Part shown: positions 33,763 through 42,130 of the stretch, in pieces | Layout: each line of letters begins with the position of its first letter | Numbering within the stretch: position 1 is the first letter of the stretch | DNA from: an uncultured Selenomonadales bacterium | GTDB taxonomy: Bacteria > Bacillota > Negativicutes > DSM-1736 > Dendrosporobacteraceae | Length of the DNA stretch: 64,000 nt | Assembly: GCA_946407015.1 (NCBI GenBank) | Contig: CAMJML010000018.1 | Location: 1-64,000 of the forward strand | Direction: 5' to 3' | Program-made: the position numbers and the translations under genes | The notes under the pieces: model-generated | What the model was told of the DNA's origin: nothing | The model's database searches: none | What the model saw: only the letters and a program-made list of their open reading frames with translations

Positions 33763-34347
33763 TTAAATTAATTGATAAAATAACCCGTGATTGGAGCAAT
33801 AAAAGTATAGTTTGCCGTGTCCGAGCTTATGAAAACGAAATTGCAGGTTCCATTCCGGATATTGCTTGACCATAAACACCTTATCGCCTGTGACATAAGC
33901 TGCAAAGGAGATATAGTGATCTTTTTTCATTTCATGGGCTGAAGAAACATATAGTTCATCTTCTACAGGTTCTATTATCAAAGCATGGCTTTCAGTTGCT
34001 TTTTCGGCCACTAATGCTTCCAATCGCTTTCCACAGCACGAAATATTGGCTTCGCCTGTGGCTGTCATGATATTGTTGCATTGTGGACAGACATAAAATT
34101 TAAGCTTTTTCATATTTCCTCCAATAGCTTCATTTAACTCAAGATTTCCGGTTAGGATTTCTTCAATATTGACTCCAAGGATAAGTGACAATTCTGGGAG
34201 TAGTGATACATCTGGACATCCAAGGCCACGCTCCCATTTGCTTATTGTTTTGTCACTGATGTTCATCGAATCAGCTAGTTGCTTTTGCGTCATCGTTTTT
34301 TCTTTGCGTAACTGATAAATTAATTTCCCAATTTTCTCGCAATCCAT
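33763..34347 (-). CDS. XRE-family regulator fused to a desulfoferrodoxin (2Fe superoxide reductase-like) domain
   Basis: A 194-residue fusion. Residues 5-66 are an XRE helix-turn-helix (LIYQLRKEKTMTQKQLADSM, SDKTISKWERGLGCPDVSLL). Residues 80-194 follow desulfoferrodoxin: a desulforedoxin centre with Cys87, Cys90, Cys104 and Cys105 (YVCPQCNNI, ISCCGKRL), then a superoxide-reductase-type centre with His121, His138, His144, Cys184 and His187 (HEMKKDHYISF, YCSNHGLF). The catalytic Lys normally just before the first His is Ser120. This suggests an iron-based redox sensor more than an efficient enzyme. The start at 34347 has GGAGGT seven bases upstream. Confidence 0.85.
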   Translation of the reverse strand: MDCEKIGKLIYQLRKEKTMTQKQLADSMNISDKTISKWERGLGCPDVSLLPELSLILGVNIEEILTGNLELNEAIGGNMKKLKFYVCPQCNNIMTATGEANISCCGKRLEALVAEKATESHALIIEPVEDELYVSSAHEMKKDHYISFAAYVTGDKVFMVKQYPEWNLQFRFHKLGHGKLYFYCSNHGLFYQLI

Positions 34348-34430
34348 AAGCATCACCTCCGAAATCTAGTTTAGAGCATTCTTTCAAATCCTTCAATAAA
34401 CGAACCGTAGAGTCTTCAGAAGCTCAAACG

Positions 34431-34445
34431 TTATACTTAGTATAA
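34431..34445. promoter_or_regulatory. short palindrome upstream of the XRE-desulfoferrodoxin gene
   Basis: TTATACT-T-AGTATAA is a perfect seven-base inverted repeat about 85 bases from the regulator start and next to a much larger inverted repeat. A candidate operator for the XRE protein. Confidence 0.4.
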
Positions 34446-34498
34446 TCAAACTTTAACCCCATCAGTCAATATGGCTCATGGGGTTAAAGTTTGATTAT
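34442..34498. terminator. 21-base-arm perfect inverted repeat
   Basis: Arms at 34442-34462 and 34478-34498 are perfectly complementary over 21 bases; the inner part is TTTAACCCCAT / ATGGGGTTAAA. The loop is 15 bases. No T tract follows on either strand, so it is either a rho-independent-like structure of unusual form, an mRNA-stability element or a protein site. It lies in the 364-bp gap between divergent genes. Confidence 0.5.
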
Positions 34499-34711
34499 GG
34501 TAGTACTCGAGGCTGAATATTTTGTTTTTTCGAAAAACTGCAAGCGTATCAAAGGGAAAAGGAGGAAATGTGTCGAAAAATGTTTATATACTCATTGATA
34601 CTTTCCTTGACAGGCCTCCAGGTGGGAATTGAAGCCTGCTGCAATACGCATCTGTACGCTGTTTGGACTAGGCACGAAAATGAAGGAACAACGATAAAAG
34701 GAGACGATACG

Positions 34712-35578
34712 TTGGATAAAGAGATCGCCAATAAAATTGTGGACTTTATTTTTGATGAAACTGGGTTGAATACAATTGTATGTGATAAAGCAGGGGTCAT
34801 CGTGGCTGCAAAAGTTTCTTCCAGAGTGGGCAGTTGTCATCAGGGAGCCCAAATGATGCTTAAAGAAAAAATTGAGCACTGTACTGTAACCGCTGAGGAT
34901 GAGGAACGTTCAGGCGGTGCAATGAAGATGGGGGTTAACTTGCCGATTGTCGATCATCATGAATGGATCGGCAGCTTTGGTATAGCGGGGGACCCTGTCA
35001 TTACAAAACCTATTGCCAAAATTGCTGCCGGCATTATCCGAAAGGAACTTCAGGAAGCAGAGCGTGCGGCTTTGTTACGAGATCAAGCCCGGCAAGTAAC
35101 AGATTCTATTAATACGATTGCAGCGACTATTGAAGAGCTGAATGCCTCTCAGGAGACCTTGACGGCAACTATGCAGGGAGTTGCTTCCCTCTCCAATCAG
35201 GCTTCGGCAGACGTCAAAGATACTCATAGTATTCTTGCGGTCATTCAGCAAATTGCCAGCCAGACCAATCTGCTGGGGCTGAATGCCGCTATTGAAGCGG
35301 CCCGGGCAGGGGAACAGGGGCGGGGATTTGCGGTAGTTGCCGAAGAGGTTCGCAAACTTTCGGCGGAGAGTAACAAGTCAGCAAAGGACATAAAGACCAC
35401 CCTGGATAATTTAAGGTTGTCGATGGAGAAAGTGATTGGTCATACCCAGCAGACAGCCGGTATTACCCAAGAGCAGGCTCAGGCAACCCAATCGATTAAT
35501 GAAATGGTCATGACACTTAAGGAAGTTGGCGAGAAGCTTCTGCAAATGGCAACAAATGAAGAAATAGCTACCGCCTAA
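34712..35578 (+). CDS. soluble methyl-accepting chemotaxis protein with sugar-diacid-recognition-type sensor
   Basis: A 288-residue receptor without membrane helices. I start at the TTG at 34712 because AAAGGAG lies eight bases upstream; the frame extends to 34568 but that leader lacks a site and looks non-coding. Residues 1-120 resemble the putative sugar diacid recognition domain ([36 protein letters not shown]). The rest is the MCP signalling hairpin with the conserved tip region [36 protein letters not shown]. It probably senses a cytoplasmic organic acid. Confidence 0.85.
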   Translation: MDKEIANKIVDFIFDETGLNTIVCDKAGVIVAAKVSSRVGSCHQGAQMMLKEKIEHCTVTAEDEERSGGAMKMGVNLPIVDHHEWIGSFGIAGDPVITKPIAKIAAGIIRKELQEAERAALLRDQARQVTDSINTIAATIEELNASQETLTATMQGVASLSNQASADVKDTHSILAVIQQIASQTNLLGLNAAIEAARAGEQGRGFAVVAEEVRKLSAESNKSAKDIKTTLDNLRLSMEKVIGHTQQTAGITQEQAQATQSINEMVMTLKEVGEKLLQMATNEEIATA

Positions 35579-35595
35579 TGTAAATATCCAGCTTT

Positions 35596-35943
35596 TTAGG
35601 CGGATCTGCTATTCCGGCGAATGGCTAATGCATTGCAAAATAACTCCACAAGCTTTTCAGAAATAGCTTTGCCTCGCAGAAAATAATTTTTGATATCCTT
35701 TGATTTTGCTACTTTGGCTAACCCGGCAATAAACGCTTTTCCTAAAGCGTTTGTTTCTGCATTATTGAAGAGATGGGTAATTTCTAACACAGTCAGCGGC
35801 CGTTTTTTTTCGATTAAACCAGAGAAAAAACTCATATTGGTAACAAAGTCAACTTGCGTTGGCATCGTAATAGAAGGGGGCGGGAGAAATCCTATTTCGA
35901 CGGATGTAGGTTTAATACTTTGATGACTATAATCAGTTCCCAT
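35596..35943 (-). CDS. hypothetical protein
   Basis: I do not recognise this 115-residue protein. I start it at MGTDYSHQ, preceded by GGGAGGG. It has a Pro-rich segment (IGFLPPPSITMPTQ) and helical segments with LEITHLFNNAETNALGKAFIAGL, and ends in basic residues (IRRNSRSA). It contains no membrane helix. It is convergent with the chemoreceptor gene and 18 bases from it, with no obvious terminator between. Confidence 0.5.
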   Translation of the reverse strand: MGTDYSHQSIKPTSVEIGFLPPPSITMPTQVDFVTNMSFFSGLIEKKRPLTVLEITHLFNNAETNALGKAFIAGLAKVAKSKDIKNYFLRGKAISEKLVELFCNALAIRRNSRSA

Positions 35944-36198
35944 AATTACCCTCCCAGTGGAAAGTATCAATACAGTTAGCTTTTGAAGCAAGGGGAGTGT
36001 TTATACCCCTGCGAGGTTCAAAATATCGTAAGGACAAACTATTTACGGTTTTGACGTAGTGTCCTAGATATTATCCGCTGTATTGCTAAAAAAATGTGTT
36101 TTAGTAGAGTCGTTTTCGGGTTGGAATGTTTTGAATATTGAATTCTAAATAGCGAAATGCTATATTATAAGTAACTAAAGACGATTGGAGATGAAAAG

Positions 36199-36219
36199 AT
36201 GTTCAAACTTTCTTGCTAA
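36199..36219 (+). CDS. leader peptide MFKLSC of the ABC-F attenuator
   Basis: A six-codon ORF (Met-Phe-Lys-Leu-Ser-Cys-stop) with GGAGA seven bases before its ATG. Its codons 3-6 contain the sequence ACTTTCTTGC, which is complementary to the antiterminator strand at 36278. A ribosome stalled here by an antibiotic would cover that segment. This is a regulatory ORF; the peptide itself need have no other role. Confidence 0.68.
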   Translation: MFKLSC

Positions 36220-36363
36220 TGAATCAGCATAATAAAATGTTAGGCGTGAAACGTGCCTCTTGTTTTGTTGTGCTTATGCAAGAAAGTCATGCATTCTTTT
36301 CACTCATAAGTATATCCTCGTCATGTCCCTGATGATTGGGCTTGGCTTTGCTGTATGAATGAT

Positions 36364-36402
36364 GAGCTGCAAGAATTGACTTTCTTGCAGCTCTACTTTT
36401 TT
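36364..36402 (+). terminator. attenuator terminator
   Basis: A perfect 12-base stem GAGCTGCAAGAA / TTCTTGCAGCTC with a six-base loop, then TACTTTTTT. It sits 16 bases before the ABC-F start codon. Confidence 0.85.
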
Positions 36403-36418
36403 AACAGGAGGATAAAAA

Positions 36419-37897
36419 ATGTCTTTAATCAGTGTAACAAATCTGACCTTTGCTTATGATGGCAGTTATGATCCTATTTTTGAAAATGTAAGCTTTCAAA
36501 TCGATACCGATTGGAAGCTTGGCTTTACAGGAAGAAATGGCCGCGGAAAAACAACCTTTCTCAATTTGTTACTTAGCAAATACGAATATAGCGGGACTAT
36601 CTCAGCAAAAGTCAGCTTTGAATATTTTCCTTTTCAAGTTATGAATCCGGAGGAGTTTACGCTGGACGTCATGGAGAGTATCTATCCCGGCTGTCTGCAG
36701 TGGCAGATTGAGCGTGAGTTGTCGTTACTGCAAGTATCAGAGGATGTTTTGTACCGTCCCTTTGCGACGCTTTCGAGTGGGGAGCAAACCAAGGTTTTGT
36801 TGGCGGCGTTATTCTTGAAAGAAAATAGCTTCTTGCTGATTGATGAGCCGACCAATCACTTGGACCGGAATGCCAGAAAAATTGTCAGTGACTATCTCCG
36901 ATCAAAGCGAGGCTTTATTCTGGTTTCTCATGACAGGGCTTTTCTGGATAACTGTGTGGATCACATTCTTTCTATTAACAAAACCAATATTGAAATTCAA
37001 AAAGGCAATTTCTCGTCCTGGTGGGCGAACAAACAGCTGCAGGACAATTTTGAGCTTGCTGAAAATGAAAAACTGCGCAAGGATATTACCCGCTTATCTT
37101 CGTCTGCAAGACGCACATCCGACTGGTCGGATAAGGTGGAGAAGACCAAACTGGGTACGCGTAAGGGGGGGCTCAGGCCGGACCGGGGCTATATTGGTCA
37201 TAAAGCCGAGAAGATGATGAAACGTTCTAAAGCCATTGCGTCCAGACAACAAGCCGCGATCGAGGATAAGGCCAAGCTGCTTAAAAATATTGAAAGCGCT
37301 GACCGGCTGAAAATCTCCCAGCTCAGTTTTCATGCCAGCCGTCTGGTCGAACTGGATCATGTCTCCATCTTCTATGGTGAAAAGACGGCCTGTGAGAGTG
37401 TCAGCTTGACCCTTGAACAGGGTGACAGGCTGGCCTTGTGCGGAAAAAACGGTTCGGGAAAGTCCAGTATCATCAAGCTGATTTGCGGGGAAGATATGAC
37501 CTATACCGGAACTTTCCGCAAAGCCAGTCAGCTTAAAATATCCTATGTTTCACAGGATACCTCCCGGCTTAAAGGCAACTTGACCGATTATGCCGCAGAA
37601 CAGGAAATTGATGAAAGTCTATTTAAAGCGATTTTAAGAAAACTGGATTTTTCAAGAATCCAATTTGAAAAAGATATGGCTGATTTCAGCGGCGGGCAAA
37701 AGAAAAAGGTTCTTATTGCTAAAAGCCTCAGCGAGAAAGCTCATTTGCATATCTGGGATGAACCATTGAATTTTATTGATGTCATCTCACGCATGCAGAT
37801 TGAAGCATTACTGCTGGAATATGCACCAACCATTCTATTTGTCGAGCACGATAATGAGTTCTGCAAAAATATTGCCACTAAGATTATTGAACTGTAA
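36419..37897 (+). CDS. ABC-F family ribosomal protection protein, Lsa-type
   Basis: A 492-residue protein with two ABC domains and no membrane segment. Walker A motifs are GRNGRGKT (residues 38-45) and GKNGSGKS; signatures are LSSGEQ and FSGGQ; both Walker B regions (FLLIDEPTNHLD, IWDEPLNFID) are present. The inter-domain linker with KLGTRKGGLRPDRGYIGHKAEKMMKRS strongly resembles the Lsa group, whose members displace lincosamides, streptogramin A and pleuromutilins from the 50S subunit. The start has AGGAGG. The leader attenuator supports an antibiotic-inducible resistance role. Confidence 0.9.
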   Translation: MSLISVTNLTFAYDGSYDPIFENVSFQIDTDWKLGFTGRNGRGKTTFLNLLLSKYEYSGTISAKVSFEYFPFQVMNPEEFTLDVMESIYPGCLQWQIERELSLLQVSEDVLYRPFATLSSGEQTKVLLAALFLKENSFLLIDEPTNHLDRNARKIVSDYLRSKRGFILVSHDRAFLDNCVDHILSINKTNIEIQKGNFSSWWANKQLQDNFELAENEKLRKDITRLSSSARRTSDWSDKVEKTKLGTRKGGLRPDRGYIGHKAEKMMKRSKAIASRQQAAIEDKAKLLKNIESADRLKISQLSFHASRLVELDHVSIFYGEKTACESVSLTLEQGDRLALCGKNGSGKSSIIKLICGEDMTYTGTFRKASQLKISYVSQDTSRLKGNLTDYAAEQEIDESLFKAILRKLDFSRIQFEKDMADFSGGQKKKVLIAKSLSEKAHLHIWDEPLNFIDVISRMQIEALLLEYAPTILFVEHDNEFCKNIATKIIEL

Positions 37898-37907
37898 TGG
37901 ATTTTAA

Positions 37908-37943
37908 GCAAAGCACGAGCAGAGCCTCGTGCTTTTTGCTTTT
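37908..37943 (+). terminator. terminator after the ABC-F gene
   Basis: GCAAAGCACGAG / CTCGTGCTTTTTGC with a six-base loop. Confidence 0.8.
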
Positions 37944-38062
37944 AACAGAAGTTCCTTTCACCAAATCCCGGCAGGATTTTGCTCTTTTAGCGCAAAGTAA
38001 AGAATGGATTAAGTGACAAATTAGCGTACGCTGCCGAAAAATAATGGATGAGGATAAGTGAA

Positions 38063-38821
38063 ATGGACAAAAACACATTAAAAGAAAAGCTACTCAGACG
38101 AGAGCCGGTATCCGGCTGTATGATTCAGGGGCATCACCCGGCGCTGATTGAGATTTGTGGACTGGCCGGATTCGATTTTGTCTTTATTGATGCAGAGCAT
38201 GGAGCGCTGACACCAAACCAATGTGAGGAACTGGTCAGAGCCGCTGAAGTTCGCAAGACCACTCCCCTGATTCGCGTGCCTAACACTGAACCCGATACGA
38301 TCCTGCGGTATATGGATATTGGAGCCATGGGGGTTATCCTGCCGGGAGTGTCCACAAAAGCGGAAACCGAAAAAGCCATTCAGGCAGTCAAATACTATCC
38401 ACAGGGGAATCGCGGTCTTAATGCTGTCAGGGCTTCGGATTATGGGATGACAAAGCCGCTGGCGGAGTATGTCGTGGAGGCTAATCGCGAAACCATCGTG
38501 ATTGCGATTATCGAAAACACGGTGGCGGTAGAAAATTTAGCCGATATTCTTGCGGTTGAAGGGTTAGACGGAGTTATCCTGGGCACATCCGATCTTTCCC
38601 AATCGCTGGGAGTTCCTGGCCAAGGCAAGCATCCCAGCGTACAGCAAGCCTATCAGCAGTTTGTCAGTCAGGGATTAAAAGCCGGCAAAGCCATCGGGAC
38701 GGTGGTGCGGCCGGGCGAAACGGCCAGGGAATATTTGGATTCCGGTCTGTCCATTCTGATTACCAGTGCCTATTCCCTGTTTGGCCAGGAGGCTAAACGG
38801 TTTGCAGGCCAATTGAAGTAA
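38063..38821 (+). CDS. HpcH/HpaI aldolase family protein
   Basis: A 252-residue class II pyruvate aldolase of the HpaI/GarL family. Diagnostic blocks: LRREPVSGCMIQGHHPALIEI, AGFDFVFIDAEHGALT, the Arg in TPLIRVPN, DIGAMGVILPGVSTK, YYPQGNRGLNAVRASDYG, and LDGVILGTSDLSQSLGVPG with the metal-ligand Asp. Members make or cleave pyruvate and an aldehyde from 4-hydroxy-2-oxo acids. I use the ATG at 38063, eight bases after GAGGA. It is monocistronic, so the pathway is not indicated. Confidence 0.9.
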   Translation: MDKNTLKEKLLRREPVSGCMIQGHHPALIEICGLAGFDFVFIDAEHGALTPNQCEELVRAAEVRKTTPLIRVPNTEPDTILRYMDIGAMGVILPGVSTKAETEKAIQAVKYYPQGNRGLNAVRASDYGMTKPLAEYVVEANRETIVIAIIENTVAVENLADILAVEGLDGVILGTSDLSQSLGVPGQGKHPSVQQAYQQFVSQGLKAGKAIGTVVRPGETAREYLDSGLSILITSAYSLFGQEAKRFAGQLK

Positions 38822-39011
38822 AGAGGGCAGAAGAAAGTTAAGCCGCTTTCCTACCAGGAGAAAAGTGACCGGTCTGCCATTGAGCTTATTGGAATCCTTG
38901 GGGAAAAGCTGCACGTTATCCTGAAATATGACAAAAGGGTGCCCTCAGGTGGACAAATAAAGTTGCGCTGCGAGGTGAATAATAAATCTATTAAATGTAA
39001 GGCCAGGCTGT

Positions 39012-39050
39012 TGTGATATAGGTCATCTCCTGCTGCCCTGTATTTATAGT
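39012..39050 (+). promoter_or_regulatory. possible CRP/FNR-type site and -10 box before the formate/nitrite channel
   Basis: TGTGATATAGGTCATC resembles TGTGA-N6-TCACA with its centre about 25 bases upstream of a TATAGT -10 box, near the spacing of class II activation by a CRP/FNR-family protein. Weak evidence, one site only. Confidence 0.3.
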
Positions 39051-39093
39051 AAGCTGAACTTATGGTTATCTCATCATGGGTGGTGGATTGGTT

Positions 39094-39861
39094 ATGTACG
39101 TTGAAGAGATTAAAAAAGTTTCCCTGGCAGCTCAAAATAAAAGCATGCTTTTACAGGAGAGTGTGGGGAAGTATGTTCTGTCCTCTGCTTTAGCGGGGAT
39201 GTATGTTGGCTTTGGCATCCTGCTGATTTTTACGATTGGCGGGCTATTGTCCCAGGCTGAATCGGCTGCGGTCAGAATGATCATGGGCCTGACCTTTGGA
39301 ATAGCGCTGAGCTTGGTGATTATGGCTGGATCTGAGCTTTTTACAGGCAACAATATGGTTATGACTATTGGCAAATTGAATAAAAGTGTAACTTGGCGTG
39401 AAGTCCTCCTTGTTCATTTTTACAGTTTTACCGGCAATCTGATCGGTTCGGTCTTTGTAGCCGGGCTATTTGCTTATTCCGGGTTGAATAGCGGCAGTAC
39501 AGCCGTGTTTATTCAAAAAATGGCTCAAGTGAAAATGTCACTGCCCTGGCTTGAACTATTGATTCGCGGGATTTTATGCAATACGTTAGTATGTCTGGCG
39601 ATATGGTGCTCCTTCCGGATGCAAGAAGAGGCCGGTAAATTGATCATGATTTTCTGGTGCCTGTTTGCTTTTATCACGACCGGCTTTGAACATAGTGTTG
39701 CCAATATGACGCTGTTGTCGGCAGCCCTTTTTAATCCGGGAAGTACCGGCGTATCGGTGGCCGGTTTTATCTACAATCTGGTATGGGTTACCCTTGGCAA
39801 TATGATTGGCGGTGCGTTAGTGATCGGGTTTTCTTATTGGTACATTAGCAAAAAAGCTTAA
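39094..39861 (+). CDS. formate/nitrite transporter family protein
   Basis: A 255-residue FNT channel with six membrane helices. Family features include the N-terminal SALAGMYVGFGILLIFTIGG, GSELFTGNNMVMTIG after the third helix, RGILCNTLVCLAIWCSFR, FEHSVANMTLL with the central His, and the final GNMIGGALVIGFSYWY. It moves formate, nitrite or hydrosulfide across the inner membrane; which one is unclear, as no formate or nitrite enzymes adjoin. An upstream ATG at 39076 is an alternative start. Confidence 0.9.
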   Translation: MYVEEIKKVSLAAQNKSMLLQESVGKYVLSSALAGMYVGFGILLIFTIGGLLSQAESAAVRMIMGLTFGIALSLVIMAGSELFTGNNMVMTIGKLNKSVTWREVLLVHFYSFTGNLIGSVFVAGLFAYSGLNSGSTAVFIQKMAQVKMSLPWLELLIRGILCNTLVCLAIWCSFRMQEEAGKLIMIFWCLFAFITTGFEHSVANMTLLSAALFNPGSTGVSVAGFIYNLVWVTLGNMIGGALVIGFSYWYISKKA

Positions 39862-39878
39862 TATGAGTATTCCGGCAG

Positions 39879-39912
39879 CTCCTGACCGTTCCGAGAATGG
39901 CAGGAGTTTTAC
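39879..39912 (+). terminator. weak terminator after the FNT gene
   Basis: CTCCTGACCGTTC against GAATGGCAGGAG with mismatches, then TTTTACT. Confidence 0.4.
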
Positions 39913-40066
39913 TATGTTCAGGAACTTCATAGATGACGATTATTGGAGGATGAAGCGCTGCAGGTTATATTTTTTAGTGCTGCGCACCAGGCTCAGAAGG
40001 AGTTGCGATCTGACTGCAGAAATTCATTCCATATATTGGTTAAATGATATGGAAAGGAACATCAGG

Positions 40067-42013
40067 ATGAAAAACTGCAAATTCCGTGTTTTTCTCATCG
40101 TTGTTAGTATGATCTGGTTTGGGCTTTCTCTCTGCAGTGCCCAGGGTATTCAAAAGACAAGCAAACTGGAAAATGACCCTATGGTCCGGTTTCTAAAAGT
40201 CTATGACGCCTTCGCCCAAGAAAAAGAACTTCATGTGACGACCGATGTAAGTGCTGAGGTGCAATTTCAGGCTAAGAAGCTGAATTTGTCCATAACCAAC
40301 GAAATGGATGCTCAGGCATCGCCTCTGCGTGCTAAGAGCGTGACCCGGATGGCCATGGTAGCTGATGCTCAAACAACAGAATGGCAGGCTGTACAATATG
40401 TTCATGAGGATGGACCGGATTTTGCCGTTTATTCTTATGTGGACAATAGATGGTCGAAGCAACTCATTCCGGGCAATCGCTATCATGATATGAATGATTA
40501 TCGAAACTATTTTAAGAGCATCAAACAGGTTGAGATACTCAGTGAAGATAAAAGTTCATTATTATTTGGAGTTACAATTGACAGTGGTTTGTTGAAAGAG
40601 AATCTCCTGGCCCTGGCTGTGGACCCAAAAGGAAATGCTGTAACGCTGCCGGACTGGCTATTGGATGGGATTGGGGATTTGAACTACCAGGCCACTGTAG
40701 ATAAGAAAGAAATGCGGATCACCAGCATCCAAATGGACTTGTCGGAGATCGGCCAGACGGTTGGGGCAAATTTAATAAAAAAAGGGAATTTGCCGGCTCC
40801 GCAAGCTGACGTTTTACAAGCTCTCGTACAGAGTATGAAGATTAAGGCTGTCATGAAGTTTTCTCCGCTGAACAAAGCAGAGCAGCTTGCTGTTCCATTG
40901 GAAGCGCTGGCTTCTGCCACTGTAGTTCCTGCGTATACTCCCAATGCACACGATCCGATTAAGCTTGGAGCGAATCTGGAGCTGAGCGGCGGAAGCGCTA
41001 GTTTTGGTCAGCGGGCCTTACAGGGGATGCAATTTGCGGTGCGGGAAGCCAATCAGGCAGGCGGCATTTTGGGGCGTCAAGTGAAACTGGTCATCGCTGA
41101 TAACGCTTCAGATCCAGCTACAGCGGCTGATAAAATGGTAGAACTGGTTACGCAGGGCGATGTGCTTGCCGTTGTCGGATCGGTGTCTAGCAGCAATACC
41201 ATTGCTGCGGCACGCGTTGCGGAGAATGCACAAATTCCATTCATCACTCCGACGGGTACCAATCCCCGGGTGACCTTTGAAAACGGACAAGAGAGAAAAT
41301 ATACTTTCCGGGCCTGTTTTATTGATCCTTATCAAGGTAAGATCATGGCAGCCTTTGCCAAGGAGAAGCTCAATGCGAAGACGGCTGCCATAGTGATTGA
41401 TAACTCCTCCGGTTACTCAAAAACCGTGGCCTTGAACTTTAAACATACGTTTTTAGCCAATGGCGGGACCATTGTTGCTCAGGAGGGTTATTTATATAAA
41501 GATGTTGACTTCGGGAGTCAGCTAGAGGCGATCAAGGCGGCTGAGCCTGATATGATCTTTATCCCGGGGTACTATCCGGAGGTTGGGCTTATTGTTAAGC
41601 AAGCCAGGAATCTGGGGATTTCCATCCCGATCTTGGGCGCTGATGGCTGGGATTCTTCCCGCTTGGTGGAGATTGCAGGAAGCCAGGCTCTGAATCAAAC
41701 CTTTTTCTCGAATCATTACTCTTCTCAGGACCCGGCGGCCGCCGCATTTGTCTCAAAGTTTAAGCAGCAATTCGGTTACGAGCCGGATGCCTTTCAGGCA
41801 TTAGGGTATGATGCAACCAAAATTTTATTGGAGGCCATAAAGAAAGCCCAATCTACCGATCCCGTAAAAATCCAGCAGGCACTTGAGGCGACGGAGATCG
41901 AGGGTGTAACCGGCAAGATTGTCTTTGACCGGCTTCATAATCCAATAAAGCCTGGTATCATCATTGAAATGGTTGACGGAGTTCAGACCTTTGTGCAGAG
42001 AATCACTCCGTGA
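40067..42013 (+). CDS. ABC-type branched-chain amino acid substrate-binding protein with extra N-terminal domain
   Basis: A 648-residue secreted protein. I start at MKNCKFRVFLIVVSM (GGAAC-type site; AAAGGA upstream), which gives a signal peptide ending SLCSAQG. Residues 30-290 form an extra region (FLKVYDAFAQEKELHVTTDV, YSYVDNRWSKQLIP) that looks like a LolA/DUF6612-type lipoprotein domain. The LivJ-type periplasmic fold begins near residue 300 (PIKLGANLELSGGSASFGQRAL) and runs to the end. Normal LivJ proteins are about 380 residues. No permease or ATPase genes are adjacent, so it may act as a sensor or with a distant transporter. Confidence 0.85.
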   Translation: MKNCKFRVFLIVVSMIWFGLSLCSAQGIQKTSKLENDPMVRFLKVYDAFAQEKELHVTTDVSAEVQFQAKKLNLSITNEMDAQASPLRAKSVTRMAMVADAQTTEWQAVQYVHEDGPDFAVYSYVDNRWSKQLIPGNRYHDMNDYRNYFKSIKQVEILSEDKSSLLFGVTIDSGLLKENLLALAVDPKGNAVTLPDWLLDGIGDLNYQATVDKKEMRITSIQMDLSEIGQTVGANLIKKGNLPAPQADVLQALVQSMKIKAVMKFSPLNKAEQLAVPLEALASATVVPAYTPNAHDPIKLGANLELSGGSASFGQRALQGMQFAVREANQAGGILGRQVKLVIADNASDPATAADKMVELVTQGDVLAVVGSVSSSNTIAAARVAENAQIPFITPTGTNPRVTFENGQERKYTFRACFIDPYQGKIMAAFAKEKLNAKTAAIVIDNSSGYSKTVALNFKHTFLANGGTIVAQEGYLYKDVDFGSQLEAIKAAEPDMIFIPGYYPEVGLIVKQARNLGISIPILGADGWDSSRLVEIAGSQALNQTFFSNHYSSQDPAAAAFVSKFKQQFGYEPDAFQALGYDATKILLEAIKKAQSTDPVKIQQALEATEIEGVTGKIVFDRLHNPIKPGIIIEMVDGVQTFVQRITP

Positions 42014-42046
42014 GCAGGATGAAAAAAGTTATTGCTTAATTAAATA

Positions 42047-42093
42047 GGCCTTATCCTTGCAGCGCTGCAAGGATAAGGCCTTAGTTCTTTTTA
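42047..42093 (+). terminator. terminator after the solute-binding protein
   Basis: GGCCTTATCCTTGCAG / CTGCAAGGATAAGGCC, a perfect 16-base stem with a two-base centre, followed by TTAGTTCTTTTT. Confidence 0.85.
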
Positions 42094-42130
42094 CCATGAG
42101 GTTTTACTGAATGAGTGGCTGAATCGGCGC

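Larger units (their letters stand above)
36199..36402 (+). promoter_or_regulatory. ribosome-mediated transcription attenuator upstream of the ABC-F gene
   Basis: Three mutually exclusive pairings are visible. Segment 1 (ACTTTCTTGC, 36207-36216, inside the leader ORF) can pair over 10 bases with segment 2 (36278-36287). Segment 2 extended (TGCAAGAAAGTCA, 36277-36289) pairs perfectly over 13 bases with segment 3 (TGACTTTCTTGCA, 36377-36389). Segment 3 is also part of the terminator. With free translation, 1:2 forms and the terminator stands; with a ribosome stalled on the leader, 2:3 forms and transcription reads into the ABC-F gene. Confidence 0.75.

Noticed and set aside
34568-34711. Possible N-terminal extension of the soluble chemoreceptor with a hydrophobic stretch
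   Set aside because: The frame is open but lacks a ribosome binding site, whereas the TTG at 34712 has AAAGGAG at proper spacing and fits the sensor domain start.
39863-40066. 68-residue N-terminal extension of the solute-binding protein
   Set aside because: It would bury the signal peptide inside the protein; the ATG at 40067 directly precedes a normal signal sequence.
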